This document shows positions 36,262 to 44,521 of a stretch of DNA of 64,000 nucleotides, piece by piece. Numbering within the stretch: position 1 is the first letter of the stretch; the number at the start of each line of letters is the position of its first letter. The stretch spans positions 1-64,000 of the forward strand of contig JAFGNJ010000015.1 in the NCBI GenBank assembly GCA_016927065.1, written 5' to 3'. The notes beneath the pieces were generated by a model. That model did no database searches and was not told the origin of the DNA. It saw only the letters and a program-made list of their open reading frames with translations. The position numbers and the translations under genes were made by a program. The stretch is from Deltaproteobacteria bacterium. GTDB taxonomy: Bacteria > Desulfobacterota > B13-G15 > RBG-16-54-18.

Positions 36262-37323
36262 ATGGAAGTTATCCCAGGGATTTACCAAGTGCGTCTTCCC
36301 CTCCCCTTTACACCCATAGGTGAAGCACCAATGGGACAGGTTGTAAGTCAGACAAATATTTATCTAATTCGTGGAAATGCCGGGTGGCTTCAGGTTGACG
36401 CCGGTTGGAACGCTCCGGAAACTTTCGCAGCCTATAAGGGGGGGATTAAAGAAATAGGGATTACCCTTGAGGATATCTCGGAGATAATCATTACTCATGC
36501 CCATCTCGACCATTTTGGGCTCGCAGGTAAAATCAAAGGTCTTTCAGGAACACAATTAGCCTTACATGAGAAGGAGAAATATTTTATCGAGCCGGGAGAC
36601 AAAACGTTCGAACAAATAGCTCGTGAAATGAAGGAGTGGCTTTACAAAAATGGAACGCCGGAGGATAACATTCCCAGTTCTCAAAAAATCCCCAAAGGAC
36701 CGATAAAGTTCATTTCCCCGATACTCCCTGATCTCGTCTTCTTCAGCGGCGATATCGGGGACCCTGACATCTTCTTCTCCGGTGGCGAAAAAATTAACAC
36801 CGGACATTTCGATTTTGAAGTCTTATGGACACCAGGACATTCCCCAGGGCATATATGTCTGTATGAGAGACAAAAGAAGGTGCTGATTTCAGGGGATCAT
36901 ATTTTAGCTGAGATTACGCCAGAGATAGGGTTTAGTCCCTTCTCGAGTAGTAGCAGTGATCCTTTGGGTGATTATATAGACTCCCTCAAGGACTTGAGAG
37001 GGCTCGATGTTGAACGTGTGCTGCCTGCCCACGGCGATTGTTTCTCTCATTTTCAAGGGAGGATTGATGAGCTCATTCAACATCATGAAAACCGAAAGGA
37101 GACTATACTGCAGTTCCTGGGTAACAAACCAGCGACAGCGTATGAGATTGCATCAAAACTCCCGTGGATGCCGCAGAAGGGCGGGATTTCCTGGATCAAA
37201 CTGGATCATCTAAACCGCCGCATGGCACTCATGGAAACATTAGCTCATCTTAAGATACTGGAAAAAGAAAAAAAGGTAGACACGAGCTACAGGGATGGCC
37301 GTGAATTCTACTCCGCTGCGTAG
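36262..37323 (+). CDS. MBL-fold metallo-hydrolase with C-terminal winged helix
   Basis: The 353-residue protein has the metallo-beta-lactamase ligand set: THAHLDHFG near residue 80, the later His in TPGHSPGHI, the Asp in LISGDHIL and a final His in LPAHGD. A C-terminal winged-helix-like region (about 280-345) is found in the LACTB2/BLACT_WH group. These are hydrolases of thioesters, phosphodiesters or RNA. The ATG at 36262 lies 11 nt after AGGAG; a GTG at 36259 is a close alternative. The 257 bp upstream, after hemG, show no gene. Confidence 0.82.
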   Translation: MEVIPGIYQVRLPLPFTPIGEAPMGQVVSQTNIYLIRGNAGWLQVDAGWNAPETFAAYKGGIKEIGITLEDISEIIITHAHLDHFGLAGKIKGLSGTQLALHEKEKYFIEPGDKTFEQIAREMKEWLYKNGTPEDNIPSSQKIPKGPIKFISPILPDLVFFSGDIGDPDIFFSGGEKINTGHFDFEVLWTPGHSPGHICLYERQKKVLISGDHILAEITPEIGFSPFSSSSSDPLGDYIDSLKDLRGLDVERVLPAHGDCFSHFQGRIDELIQHHENRKETILQFLGNKPATAYEIASKLPWMPQKGGISWIKLDHLNRRMALMETLAHLKILEKEKKVDTSYRDGREFYSAA

Positions 37324-37483
37324 AGAAACGTGGTGGCAGGGGATGGTTTTTGGCATATAGGGACAAATAGTCAAAATAGACCCTGGAGTTGCAAGTGCGA
37401 TAAGAACAAGCTGATTGCTCAACAATTCATAAGGTGCGCATTGCCCACCATAACTATTTTTCAGTTAGTTGCCTAAAGCAAAA

Positions 37484-37510
37484 CTGCCCTCCCCGGACAG
37501 GGGAGGGCAG
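37484..37510 (-). terminator. Rho-independent terminator
   Basis: A perfect 11-bp stem CTGCCCTCCCC (37484-37494) and GGGGAGGGCAG (37500-37510) with a 5-nt loop is followed on the minus strand by TTTTGC. It lies just downstream of the minus-strand gene ending at 37541, and may also stop plus-strand transcription from the MBL gene. Confidence 0.85.
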
Positions 37511-37540
37511 TGTGTTTGAGGTTCTATGTGAGGACTCCGG

Positions 37541-38374
37541 TTAGCGCCGTAGATACTTGAAGCTCGCGTTTGGCCTGCCTACAAAGCATGATTGATTAAA
37601 GCCGTACTTCTTGATGATGGCAAATGCTTGGCGGGCCTCACTCTGCTTTGCACCAAAATCAAACAGCCAATGGCTGCCGTCCACAATCTTCCAACTTCCA
37701 TCTATACGCCTCACCTCGATGGTGTTGGGATTAAAGTCGATACAGTCCTCTCCGCTGAATCTGCCGGAGGGCGCGTTACCAGAAACAAGCAGGTACTCGA
37801 AGGAAGGATCGGGGCGGCCCACGAAGCAGGACTGGTTCATCCCGTAGTGCTTGATGATCCTCAGTGCCTGGTTGGCCTCACTCTGCTTTGCACCAAAATC
37901 AAACATCAAGTGGCTTCCGTCTACGATCTTCCAGCTCCCACTTATACGCCTCACCGCGGTGGTGTTGGGATTAAAGCTTAAGCAGTCTTCGTGTACAGTT
38001 GGGGGTGGCGGTGGCGGGGTGTAGCCGACACGTACCCAGCGCGAGCCGCCGAAATCGCCCGTCTTGTGCGTGGCTACCAGTACGTTGTCATGTTCGCTGA
38101 TCTGAAGATGAAGTACCCCTCGACTAGTTGTACGTCCCTTGGGTACGTCCACCCAATCACCCCTAATCTGGGTACCTTGAATACGCCCCTCATAGACATT
38201 GGACCAGGCGGGGTTGGTTACGCTGCGCTCGCCATACCAATGAAGCGTACTCCCAACCTGTCTCAAATAGTACCGCCCCCCATCATCACAGGTCCACTCG
38301 CCTGTCAGATCCGCAAGTGCCACAGCGGGTAACAACAAGATAATGGCACACATTACAAGAATTTTTCTGAGCAT
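37541..38374 (-). CDS. Secreted protein with two tandem about 66-residue repeats
   Basis: The 277-residue product has a signal peptide (residues 1-22). A beta-rich domain (about 23-112, starting LTGEWTCDDGGRYYLRQ) and a proline run PPPPPP precede two near-identical repeats. Each runs from EDC through FNPNT, GSWKIVDGSH, FDFGAKQSEA and an Ile-Ile-x-x-Tyr-Gly motif to NQSCFVGRP. The two repeats share about 75% identity by eye, and each has two Cys that could form a disulfide. I have seen this repeat in extracellular proteins but know no function. The start follows GGGAGGAGGAAAAATA. It is monocistronic, with a terminator at 37484-37510. Confidence 0.72.
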   Translation of the reverse strand: MLRKILVMCAIILLLPAVALADLTGEWTCDDGGRYYLRQVGSTLHWYGERSVTNPAWSNVYEGRIQGTQIRGDWVDVPKGRTTSRGVLHLQISEHDNVLVATHKTGDFGGSRWVRVGYTPPPPPPTVHEDCLSFNPNTTAVRRISGSWKIVDGSHLMFDFGAKQSEANQALRIIKHYGMNQSCFVGRPDPSFEYLLVSGNAPSGRFSGEDCIDFNPNTIEVRRIDGSWKIVDGSHWLFDFGAKQSEARQAFAIIKKYGFNQSCFVGRPNASFKYLRR

Positions 38375-38503
38375 TATTTTTCCTCCTCCCTGCTCCCTGA
38401 TGGCACAGTGGAGCATCAGCGTTTTGGATAAGACGTATCATATGCCTCTCAAGATGTCAACGGATGGACTAATGTGTCTTTATAAAAATTTATCAATACT
38501 TCT

Positions 38504-41500
38504 TTATTTGGCGGAAGATTTCGATTTGACAAAGACGTTTCTCAAGCGAGAAATATACCAGAATGCCACCGGCGTAAAAATAAAGGTAAAAACAATCGAA
38601 GCCAGCATTCCTCCGATCATAACCGCACCCATGGACTGTTTTGCCGGGTTGATCGAATTCAACTGGGGAAGCACGCCCAGAACAATAGCGAGAGACGTCA
38701 TGACAATCGCCCTGAACCGTGCCGACGCTCCCATCCAGAGCGCCTCTTGCGCCGCAATGCCCTCTCTCATTTTTATTAAGGTATAATCGATAAGCAGAAT
38801 GGCATTATTCACCACGAGCCCTACAAGCATAACTAAACCCAACATCGAGGTAACGTTCATTGAGAATCCCATGAAAAACAGTGCGAAAAACACGCCGATA
38901 AAGGAAGTCACCACAGATAGCATAATCGGAACAGAATACAATCCTGAATTCAAGAGCGCGCTCAAAAGCATATACGTCAATATGACCGCAAGGAGAAATG
39001 CCTTTATAATTTCCCTGTTGGTTTCCTCCTGAAACTCTGATTGTCCCACATAGGTATATCCGTAGCCTTGTTCAAACGGCAAATCCTTAAATTCCTCAGC
39101 CAGTGCCGTCTTTACGTATCCCAACGATGACTTGGAGAGATATCCTTCAAGGCGTATAATGCGGTCCTTGTCCCAGTGCCATATCGGGGGTAATGCTGTA
39201 TCTGCTTTGAGTGTACCCAGCTCAGTAATAGGAATAAGACCTTTTCTGGAAAGCACTGTGATTTCTTGTATGTCGTCAACGGTCGTAGCATAAGCCTTGT
39301 TCAATGCTACGTTAATCTCATATTCCTGCCCCTTCTCTTTGTATACAGTATCGGTATTACCGTAAATGGAAGAGCGTACCGTAGATCCCACGTGGGCATT
39401 GGTGACACCGTACTCGATAAGCTTATGTTGGTCCGGAATAAACTGTATTTCTTTCTTCGGAGCTTTAAAGGAAGAGGTGACCGACCTAAAATAGCCGCTG
39501 CGCTCCATTTTTCTTTTCATCAATTGTGAAAGTTCAATCACTTTATCATAATCGATTCCGTAGACGTTAATCGTCACGTCACCTTCACCTGTATTGCCCA
39601 TACTACCGCGCTCCATACTGATCTCAGCGTCGGGGATCATGGCCATAAACGGGATAAGATCATCGATAATATCCGCATCACTCCGCTTCCTTTCAGTAGA
39701 CGGCACCAAGTCAACAATGATGGTCGCATTCTCCACACCGTTATCTCCGATAGACGTCAAATAGGAGATCTTCTCAGGAATATTTGCAATCCTTTCTTCT
39801 ATTGTCTCACATACCGCGCGTGTACGCTCAAGAGTGGAGTCCTGCGGCATTACAAGCTTTATGGTAATTTTGTCTTCATCTGATTGCGGAAAGAATTCAT
39901 TGTCGATATAGGGCATAATAAACCGCAGAGATAAAAACATAACGAGGAGCACCAACACCGTTGTTTTGGGGAATCTAAAGATCAGATCAAAAACATATCG
40001 GTATTCTTTTTTGAGGAATTCCAAACCGTTATTTATAAGATCGACCAACTTGTGGAGCGGATTAAAAATCTTGAATTGCGGTTTGTGATTTTTACCTTTC
40101 TTTTTTAATACAAGGGCGCAGAGCATCGGAGTAAGGCTGAACGATGCTAAGAGTGAAAAGGAGGTAGCATATACGACGGTCAGCCCGAATGACACCATAA
40201 ACTGACCGACTAATCCCCCCATCATGGCAATAGGAGTAAACACCACCAGGTTGGTGCCGGTAGCAGCAATAACCGCCCCCGTAACTTCTTTGGTGCCGTC
40301 GATCGCAGCTTGTTGTGGAGTTTCTTTGTGTTCAAGATGGACAAGCACGTTTTCAACAATAACAATAGCATTGGCAATTAACGTTCCGAGCGAGGTGGCG
40401 ATGGCTAACAGTGTCACGATGTTAATAGTAAATCCCGATGAACTCATCAGAAAAAAAGTGGAAATGAGCGACGTGGGTATAACGATCGAAGCAATAAAGG
40501 TTAACTTTGCCTGACCGGTAAATAAAAATAGAATAATAACAGTAAGAAGTATACCAATGAGGATATTTATGAGCGTATCATTCGTTTCATGCACAACAAA
40601 CGAAGTCGTCTCGCTGGCGATGTCAAGGCTCATCCCCTCAGGCAAAAATGATCTGAACTCGTCGAGCCTACGCTCTATTGCCTGGACAATATCCACCGCA
40701 TTGCCGTCAGCAACCTTATTGACGGAAAGTCCGACTACATCTTTGCCATTATAGCGGGCAACAGTCTCTACTTTCTTAAAACTGTCCTCTACGGTAGCAA
40801 TCTCTTCTAACGGGAACTGAGAGCCATCCTGTGAGGTAAGCATCATATTTTTGATCTCACCAACACTCCGAAACTCACCCACGAAGCGCACACTCAAACT
40901 GCCGAACTCTTTTTCAAAGAGACCGCCGGGTATATTGATACTCTTTGCCTGCATTGCTGTGATCACATCAGCAATGGCAATATAATGTTGCTTCATCAGC
41001 ATGGGGTCGAGTCTCACATTGATCTGCCGCTCTTTGCCGCCGTAAACATCAATTCTGGCAACCCCCTCCACAGATGATAGCTTCGTTCTTAACGTCTTAT
41101 CCGCATACCCATACAGATCTCTTGCGTCAACAGTCTTACTGGAAAGCACCAGATCGACTACCGGCTGAAGCAATGGGTCGAATTTTTCGATAACGGGTTT
41201 ATCTATCGAAAGGGGGAGTTCATTAATTATTGCCTCGACTTTATCTTTTACCTCAATTGATTTCACATTGACGTCAGCAGACAAAAGAAACTCAACAAAG
41301 ACATATCCAAACCCTTCACGCGACTGGCTCCTGATTCTTTTGATCTCTGAAAGTTCAGAAACAGCATCTTCTATTTTTTTAACCACCAGCGTCTCCACTT
41401 CTAGAGGAGTCGCCCCGGGATATTGTACCGATACCGTGACAACGGGAAAATCAATCTTCGGTGTCGATTCTATAGAGAGATCAAAAAAACCCACAACCCC

Positions 41501-41566
41501 CAGCACTACAAATACACACACAAACATTATGGTCGTGATAGGGCGTTTGACAAAAAATTCAATCAT
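38504..41566 (-). CDS. RND-family efflux pump, inner-membrane subunit
   Basis: The 1020-residue protein has RND HAE-1 architecture: TM1, a large periplasmic porter loop (about 30-330), TM2-6, a second loop (about 560-860) and TM8-12. The start MIEFFVKRPITTIMFVCVFV is characteristic. Two usual proton-relay positions differ. TM4 reads LGTLIANAIVIVEN, where AcrB has an Asp-Asp pair (D407/D408). TM10 reads VGLVVNNAILLID, with Asn in place of AcrB Lys940. The gene overlaps the adaptor gene upstream (41563-41566) and is the last gene of the operon. Confidence 0.9.
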   Translation of the reverse strand: MIEFFVKRPITTIMFVCVFVVLGVVGFFDLSIESTPKIDFPVVTVSVQYPGATPLEVETLVVKKIEDAVSELSEIKRIRSQSREGFGYVFVEFLLSADVNVKSIEVKDKVEAIINELPLSIDKPVIEKFDPLLQPVVDLVLSSKTVDARDLYGYADKTLRTKLSSVEGVARIDVYGGKERQINVRLDPMLMKQHYIAIADVITAMQAKSINIPGGLFEKEFGSLSVRFVGEFRSVGEIKNMMLTSQDGSQFPLEEIATVEDSFKKVETVARYNGKDVVGLSVNKVADGNAVDIVQAIERRLDEFRSFLPEGMSLDIASETTSFVVHETNDTLINILIGILLTVIILFLFTGQAKLTFIASIVIPTSLISTFFLMSSSGFTINIVTLLAIATSLGTLIANAIVIVENVLVHLEHKETPQQAAIDGTKEVTGAVIAATGTNLVVFTPIAMMGGLVGQFMVSFGLTVVYATSFSLLASFSLTPMLCALVLKKKGKNHKPQFKIFNPLHKLVDLINNGLEFLKKEYRYVFDLIFRFPKTTVLVLLVMFLSLRFIMPYIDNEFFPQSDEDKITIKLVMPQDSTLERTRAVCETIEERIANIPEKISYLTSIGDNGVENATIIVDLVPSTERKRSDADIIDDLIPFMAMIPDAEISMERGSMGNTGEGDVTINVYGIDYDKVIELSQLMKRKMERSGYFRSVTSSFKAPKKEIQFIPDQHKLIEYGVTNAHVGSTVRSSIYGNTDTVYKEKGQEYEINVALNKAYATTVDDIQEITVLSRKGLIPITELGTLKADTALPPIWHWDKDRIIRLEGYLSKSSLGYVKTALAEEFKDLPFEQGYGYTYVGQSEFQEETNREIIKAFLLAVILTYMLLSALLNSGLYSVPIMLSVVTSFIGVFFALFFMGFSMNVTSMLGLVMLVGLVVNNAILLIDYTLIKMREGIAAQEALWMGASARFRAIVMTSLAIVLGVLPQLNSINPAKQSMGAVMIGGMLASIVFTFIFTPVAFWYISRLRNVFVKSKSSAK

Positions 41567-42264
41567 GGTATATGCCTCATAACCTCTTTGTTATCCACAA
41601 TCCTTACCTTGTCTCCGTGCACAAGTTGCGTCTGTCCTTGTATGACTACCATATCGCCGTCGTGCAGGCCTTGTAAGACCACAGCTCCGTAGTCGTTGCT
41701 TTCACCAATAAGGATATTCTGTTTATAGGCGTGACCATCTCGAACCGTCCATACAAAAAATTCTCCATTGATCTCAGTAACAACCTCATTCGGGATACTT
41801 ATAATATCATGCAGTGTCTCGATATGAACATAAGCGACAACGATATGATTGTTCAACCCTACCTCACGATCAAATGCCGCACGTACACGGAACATCCCTG
41901 TATCAATATTCAGCGTCTGACCGACATAGTTGATCACCCCAACGACCTTCTCCCCCTGCTCTGTATCAGCAAAGACTCTCTGCCCAGCTTGCAATTGTTC
42001 GTGGAAATCCTTAGTCACATACCCTTCATATAATGTTTTTGACAATGGCGTTAAGCTAATCTTTTCATATACCCGCATGTCCTCGCGAGCTATATCCAGC
42101 ACAACAACCGGCTTGCCGTGCACCTCCCACTCTGAAATGGTGCTGACAATTGTTCGATCCCGCTGTGTCTGGACAACCTGCTGCCTCCAAAACACCAGGA
42201 TGGTAAAGGCTATGATACAACCCACACCAATGACGACCCTGAGTAAAAATTTTCTTTTTTTCAT
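41563..42264 (-). CDS. RND periplasmic adaptor, unusually short
   Basis: The 233-residue protein has an N-terminal membrane anchor (about residues 7-27). It passes directly into MRVYEKISLTPLSKTLYEGYV and beta-barrel and membrane-proximal domain sequence (about 70-225). The alpha-helical hairpin and a recognisable split biotinyl-lipoyl domain of ordinary adaptors (350-400 residues) are missing. It is not an artefact of a broken upstream part: tolC ends 3 nt before its start codon. It should link the RND pump to TolC, but how a hairpin-less adaptor does this is unclear. Confidence 0.75.
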   Translation of the reverse strand: MKKRKFLLRVVIGVGCIIAFTILVFWRQQVVQTQRDRTIVSTISEWEVHGKPVVVLDIAREDMRVYEKISLTPLSKTLYEGYVTKDFHEQLQAGQRVFADTEQGEKVVGVINYVGQTLNIDTGMFRVRAAFDREVGLNNHIVVAYVHIETLHDIISIPNEVVTEINGEFFVWTVRDGHAYKQNILIGESNDYGAVVLQGLHDGDMVVIQGQTQLVHGDKVRIVDNKEVMRHIP

Positions 42265-42267
42265 TTT

Positions 42268-43578
42268 CTAAAGTTCCGTTGCCGCCAGTTTTTCAATCTT
42301 CGCCAACGTCGTATTGAGATTATACAACGTCAGTACCAAGGCCAACTTTTGGCTTGTTAACAGCAATTCTGCATCATTGAGGTCCGCAAGAGAAACCTGC
42401 CCTGTTTCAAAAAGATCCCTCGTCATATTGAAAGACTCGCGGGCCAGTTCAACAGCCTCATGATTCGCCTTTAATGTATTAATGTACTCATGATATTCAA
42501 AGATGGCGTTGTCAAGCTCCAACGTGAATTCTTTAGTGGTCTTTTGCAATCTCAGTATGCTATTTTCCTTGTCAACCCTGGCCTGCTTCAGCAGTGAGAC
42601 TTTCTCGCCTCCTGCCCAGATAGGAATACTCACTTTTAACCCGGCAACATAATAGTGATCAAGATTATTACCCCGAACATAAAACGCATTTCCTATCCCT
42701 TGATAATCCCAGGTCGCAAAGGCTGAAAGGGTGGGAAGGAAATTAGCCTTTCTTATTTTTATCATCTCTTCATCCGCATCTATTTGTTTATGTAATGCCT
42801 TTAACGTCGGTTCGTTTTCCTGCAATCTTCCTTTAATTTCCGTCTGGTTCAGCGTGGAATAGTGAACGGCAAAGTCTTCCCGTAACGCAACAGGCACTTC
42901 TGTATCAACACCAATAATCACTTTAAAAGTTCTCATGGCTGAAGAGAAAGCGGTCTGAGCATCATTTAGCTGTGGAAGTCTTGACGCAATATCAGCGGCC
43001 ATTTTGATGTTGTCTCGCTTCGAGCTTCTTCCGCTGGTGTTCCGTTTTTCCAACAGCATCTTGTTTTTCCGGGCGTTCTCATATGATTCTTTCACAATCG
43101 AAAGAGCCTGATCGGCGAGCAGCGCATTATAGTAACTCAATTTTGTATGGTAAATTATCTCCTGTTGGGCAATATCTTTATTTAAACGGCTGATGGTGAG
43201 GTATTTATCCGCTAACCGTAATGCAGAAGAGATGCGTCCAAACGCCCATAACACCTGCGTTACGGTTACGCCCGTATCAAGACCATAATTTTTGTTAAGC
43301 AAGGGGTCAGTGGGAGAATATACTGCATTACGCGACCAGGTAACTTCTCCTGAAATATGCGGGTAAATAGCAGACTTCGCCTCATTGTACCTATACCGCA
43401 TCTTATCAATTTCGTTTTCCTTAATCTGAACATCCTCGCTCGTGCGCAATGCTAACTCAATAGCCTCCTCTATATTCACCTGCAAGGCTTCCTGGCCATA
43501 CACCCCCTGGACTACCATTACCGAGCTGAAACAAAACAAAAGACTTACTATTAAAATAATACGTGTTACTATCTTCAT
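42268..43578 (-). CDS. tolC: TolC-family outer-membrane efflux protein
   Basis: The 436-residue protein has a signal peptide (about residues 1-29). Two repeats of long alpha-helical, Glu/Leu/Ala-rich coiled-coil sequence typical of outer-membrane efflux proteins (OEP) follow. The first opens LNIEEAIELALRTS-like (about 35-55) and NEIDKMRYRYNEAKSAIYPHISG. The second contains RKANFLPTLSAFATWDYQG and KVSIPIWAGGEKVSLLKQA. It forms the outer channel of the tripartite exporter with the two downstream genes. Confidence 0.92.
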   Translation of the reverse strand: MKIVTRIILIVSLLFCFSSVMVVQGVYGQEALQVNIEEAIELALRTSEDVQIKENEIDKMRYRYNEAKSAIYPHISGEVTWSRNAVYSPTDPLLNKNYGLDTGVTVTQVLWAFGRISSALRLADKYLTISRLNKDIAQQEIIYHTKLSYYNALLADQALSIVKESYENARKNKMLLEKRNTSGRSSKRDNIKMAADIASRLPQLNDAQTAFSSAMRTFKVIIGVDTEVPVALREDFAVHYSTLNQTEIKGRLQENEPTLKALHKQIDADEEMIKIRKANFLPTLSAFATWDYQGIGNAFYVRGNNLDHYYVAGLKVSIPIWAGGEKVSLLKQARVDKENSILRLQKTTKEFTLELDNAIFEYHEYINTLKANHEAVELARESFNMTRDLFETGQVSLADLNDAELLLTSQKLALVLTLYNLNTTLAKIEKLAATEL

Positions 43579-43582
43579 GGCG

Positions 43583-44242
43583 TTACCTTTCTTTCCGGCC
43601 TAATCCTTTCCACAGGAAAGACAGTTGTTGTTTATAGTAAGAACCTAAAGCATTAAAATTCTCATATGATATCGCCAGCGGAACCCCTACAATAATTGCC
43701 ATCAAACAAATTAAGACATAGTTACAATCAACTTCTTTGGGAAGTTCTCCCTCTTTAATTGCTTTCATCAAATTTTCATGCAGAAAATCTTCTAGCAGAA
43801 AGAGAGGAACATCTTCGATGCCTTTACAATCCGGAAAGGCATAAAGCCTCTCGGCGAGGGGAATATCAATAAGCTTTGGTTTAACTTTCTGTCCGACAAA
43901 GATTGAAATAAGCTCATAAAGAAGATAGGGATGCTTAATTTGCTGAACCAAAACATCAAACATGACATCGATACAATGCAGGGGACTATCTTTTTTTGCC
44001 CTCTGCTGCGTATCCCAGATAATTTTAAGAAACGCCAACTGCTGATAATAATAGACCAAATCTATCTTGGTGGGGAAATAATTGAAAAATGTGGCTTCAG
44101 ACACCTCTACACTATCACATACTTCTTTAATGGATATATCATCCAACCGAGCGGATTTAAGCCTTTCCACAAAGGCCATAGTCAAGGCGACTTTAGTCTT
44201 CGCGTGTTTTCGTTCTCTCAAGGGAAAGTGCTGTTCTTCCAT
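43583..44242 (-). CDS. TetR-family transcriptional regulator
   Basis: The 219-residue regulator has an N-terminal helix-turn-helix (about residues 12-55; LDDISIKEVCDSVEVSEATFFNYFPTK, with the FFNYFPTK signature). A helical ligand-binding C-terminal domain follows. It heads the operon tetR-tolC-adaptor-RND and probably represses it until an exported compound is sensed. The promoter and two GTCAACT repeats at 44277-44311 are its likely target. The ligand is unknown. Confidence 0.9.
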   Translation of the reverse strand: MEEQHFPLRERKHAKTKVALTMAFVERLKSARLDDISIKEVCDSVEVSEATFFNYFPTKIDLVYYYQQLAFLKIIWDTQQRAKKDSPLHCIDVMFDVLVQQIKHPYLLYELISIFVGQKVKPKLIDIPLAERLYAFPDCKGIEDVPLFLLEDFLHENLMKAIKEGELPKEVDCNYVLICLMAIIVGVPLAISYENFNALGSYYKQQLSFLWKGLGRKER

Positions 44243-44276
44243 CTCCGCTTTCTTGGGATATATAAAAAACTATAAT

Positions 44277-44311
44277 AATATAGTCAACTCTATTTTTTAT
44301 GTCAACTATAT
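44277..44311 (-). promoter_or_regulatory. Promoter and candidate operator of the efflux operon
   Basis: On the minus strand TTGACA (44305-44300) and TATATT (44282-44277) are 17 bp apart, a near-consensus sigma70 promoter about 35 nt before the tetR start. On the plus strand two direct copies of GTCAACT[CA]TAT (44283-44293 and 44301-44311) overlap it, and a partial inverted repeat ATATAGT/ACTATAT frames the segment. Binding of the TetR protein here would block its own operon. Confidence 0.6.
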
Positions 44312-44451
44312 TTTTTAAGAATCTAATATTATCAAAAAAGGATACAACAGATAAGAAGTTTATTTTGAGGGTTACAGCACAAAAAACGTGGAGATTTACA
44401 ATCATCAGCTTGAGCTTCTGAGTGTATACTGAGCCACTTTTAGGCACAAAC

Positions 44452-44504
44452 GGGCAAAAAATAAAGCCCTGCCTGCTGAGGCCAGGACTTCAGCAATCAG
44501 GGCT
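44452..44504 (-). terminator. Rho-independent terminator after formate dehydrogenase
   Basis: On the minus strand AGCCCTG (44504-44498) pairs with CAGGGCT (44471-44465), with an inner TGCTGA/TCAGCA stem, then TTATTTTTT. It lies 17 nt after the formate dehydrogenase stop and ends the large minus-strand transcript. Confidence 0.88.
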
Positions 44505-44521
44505 GCAAATAGAATATAACT

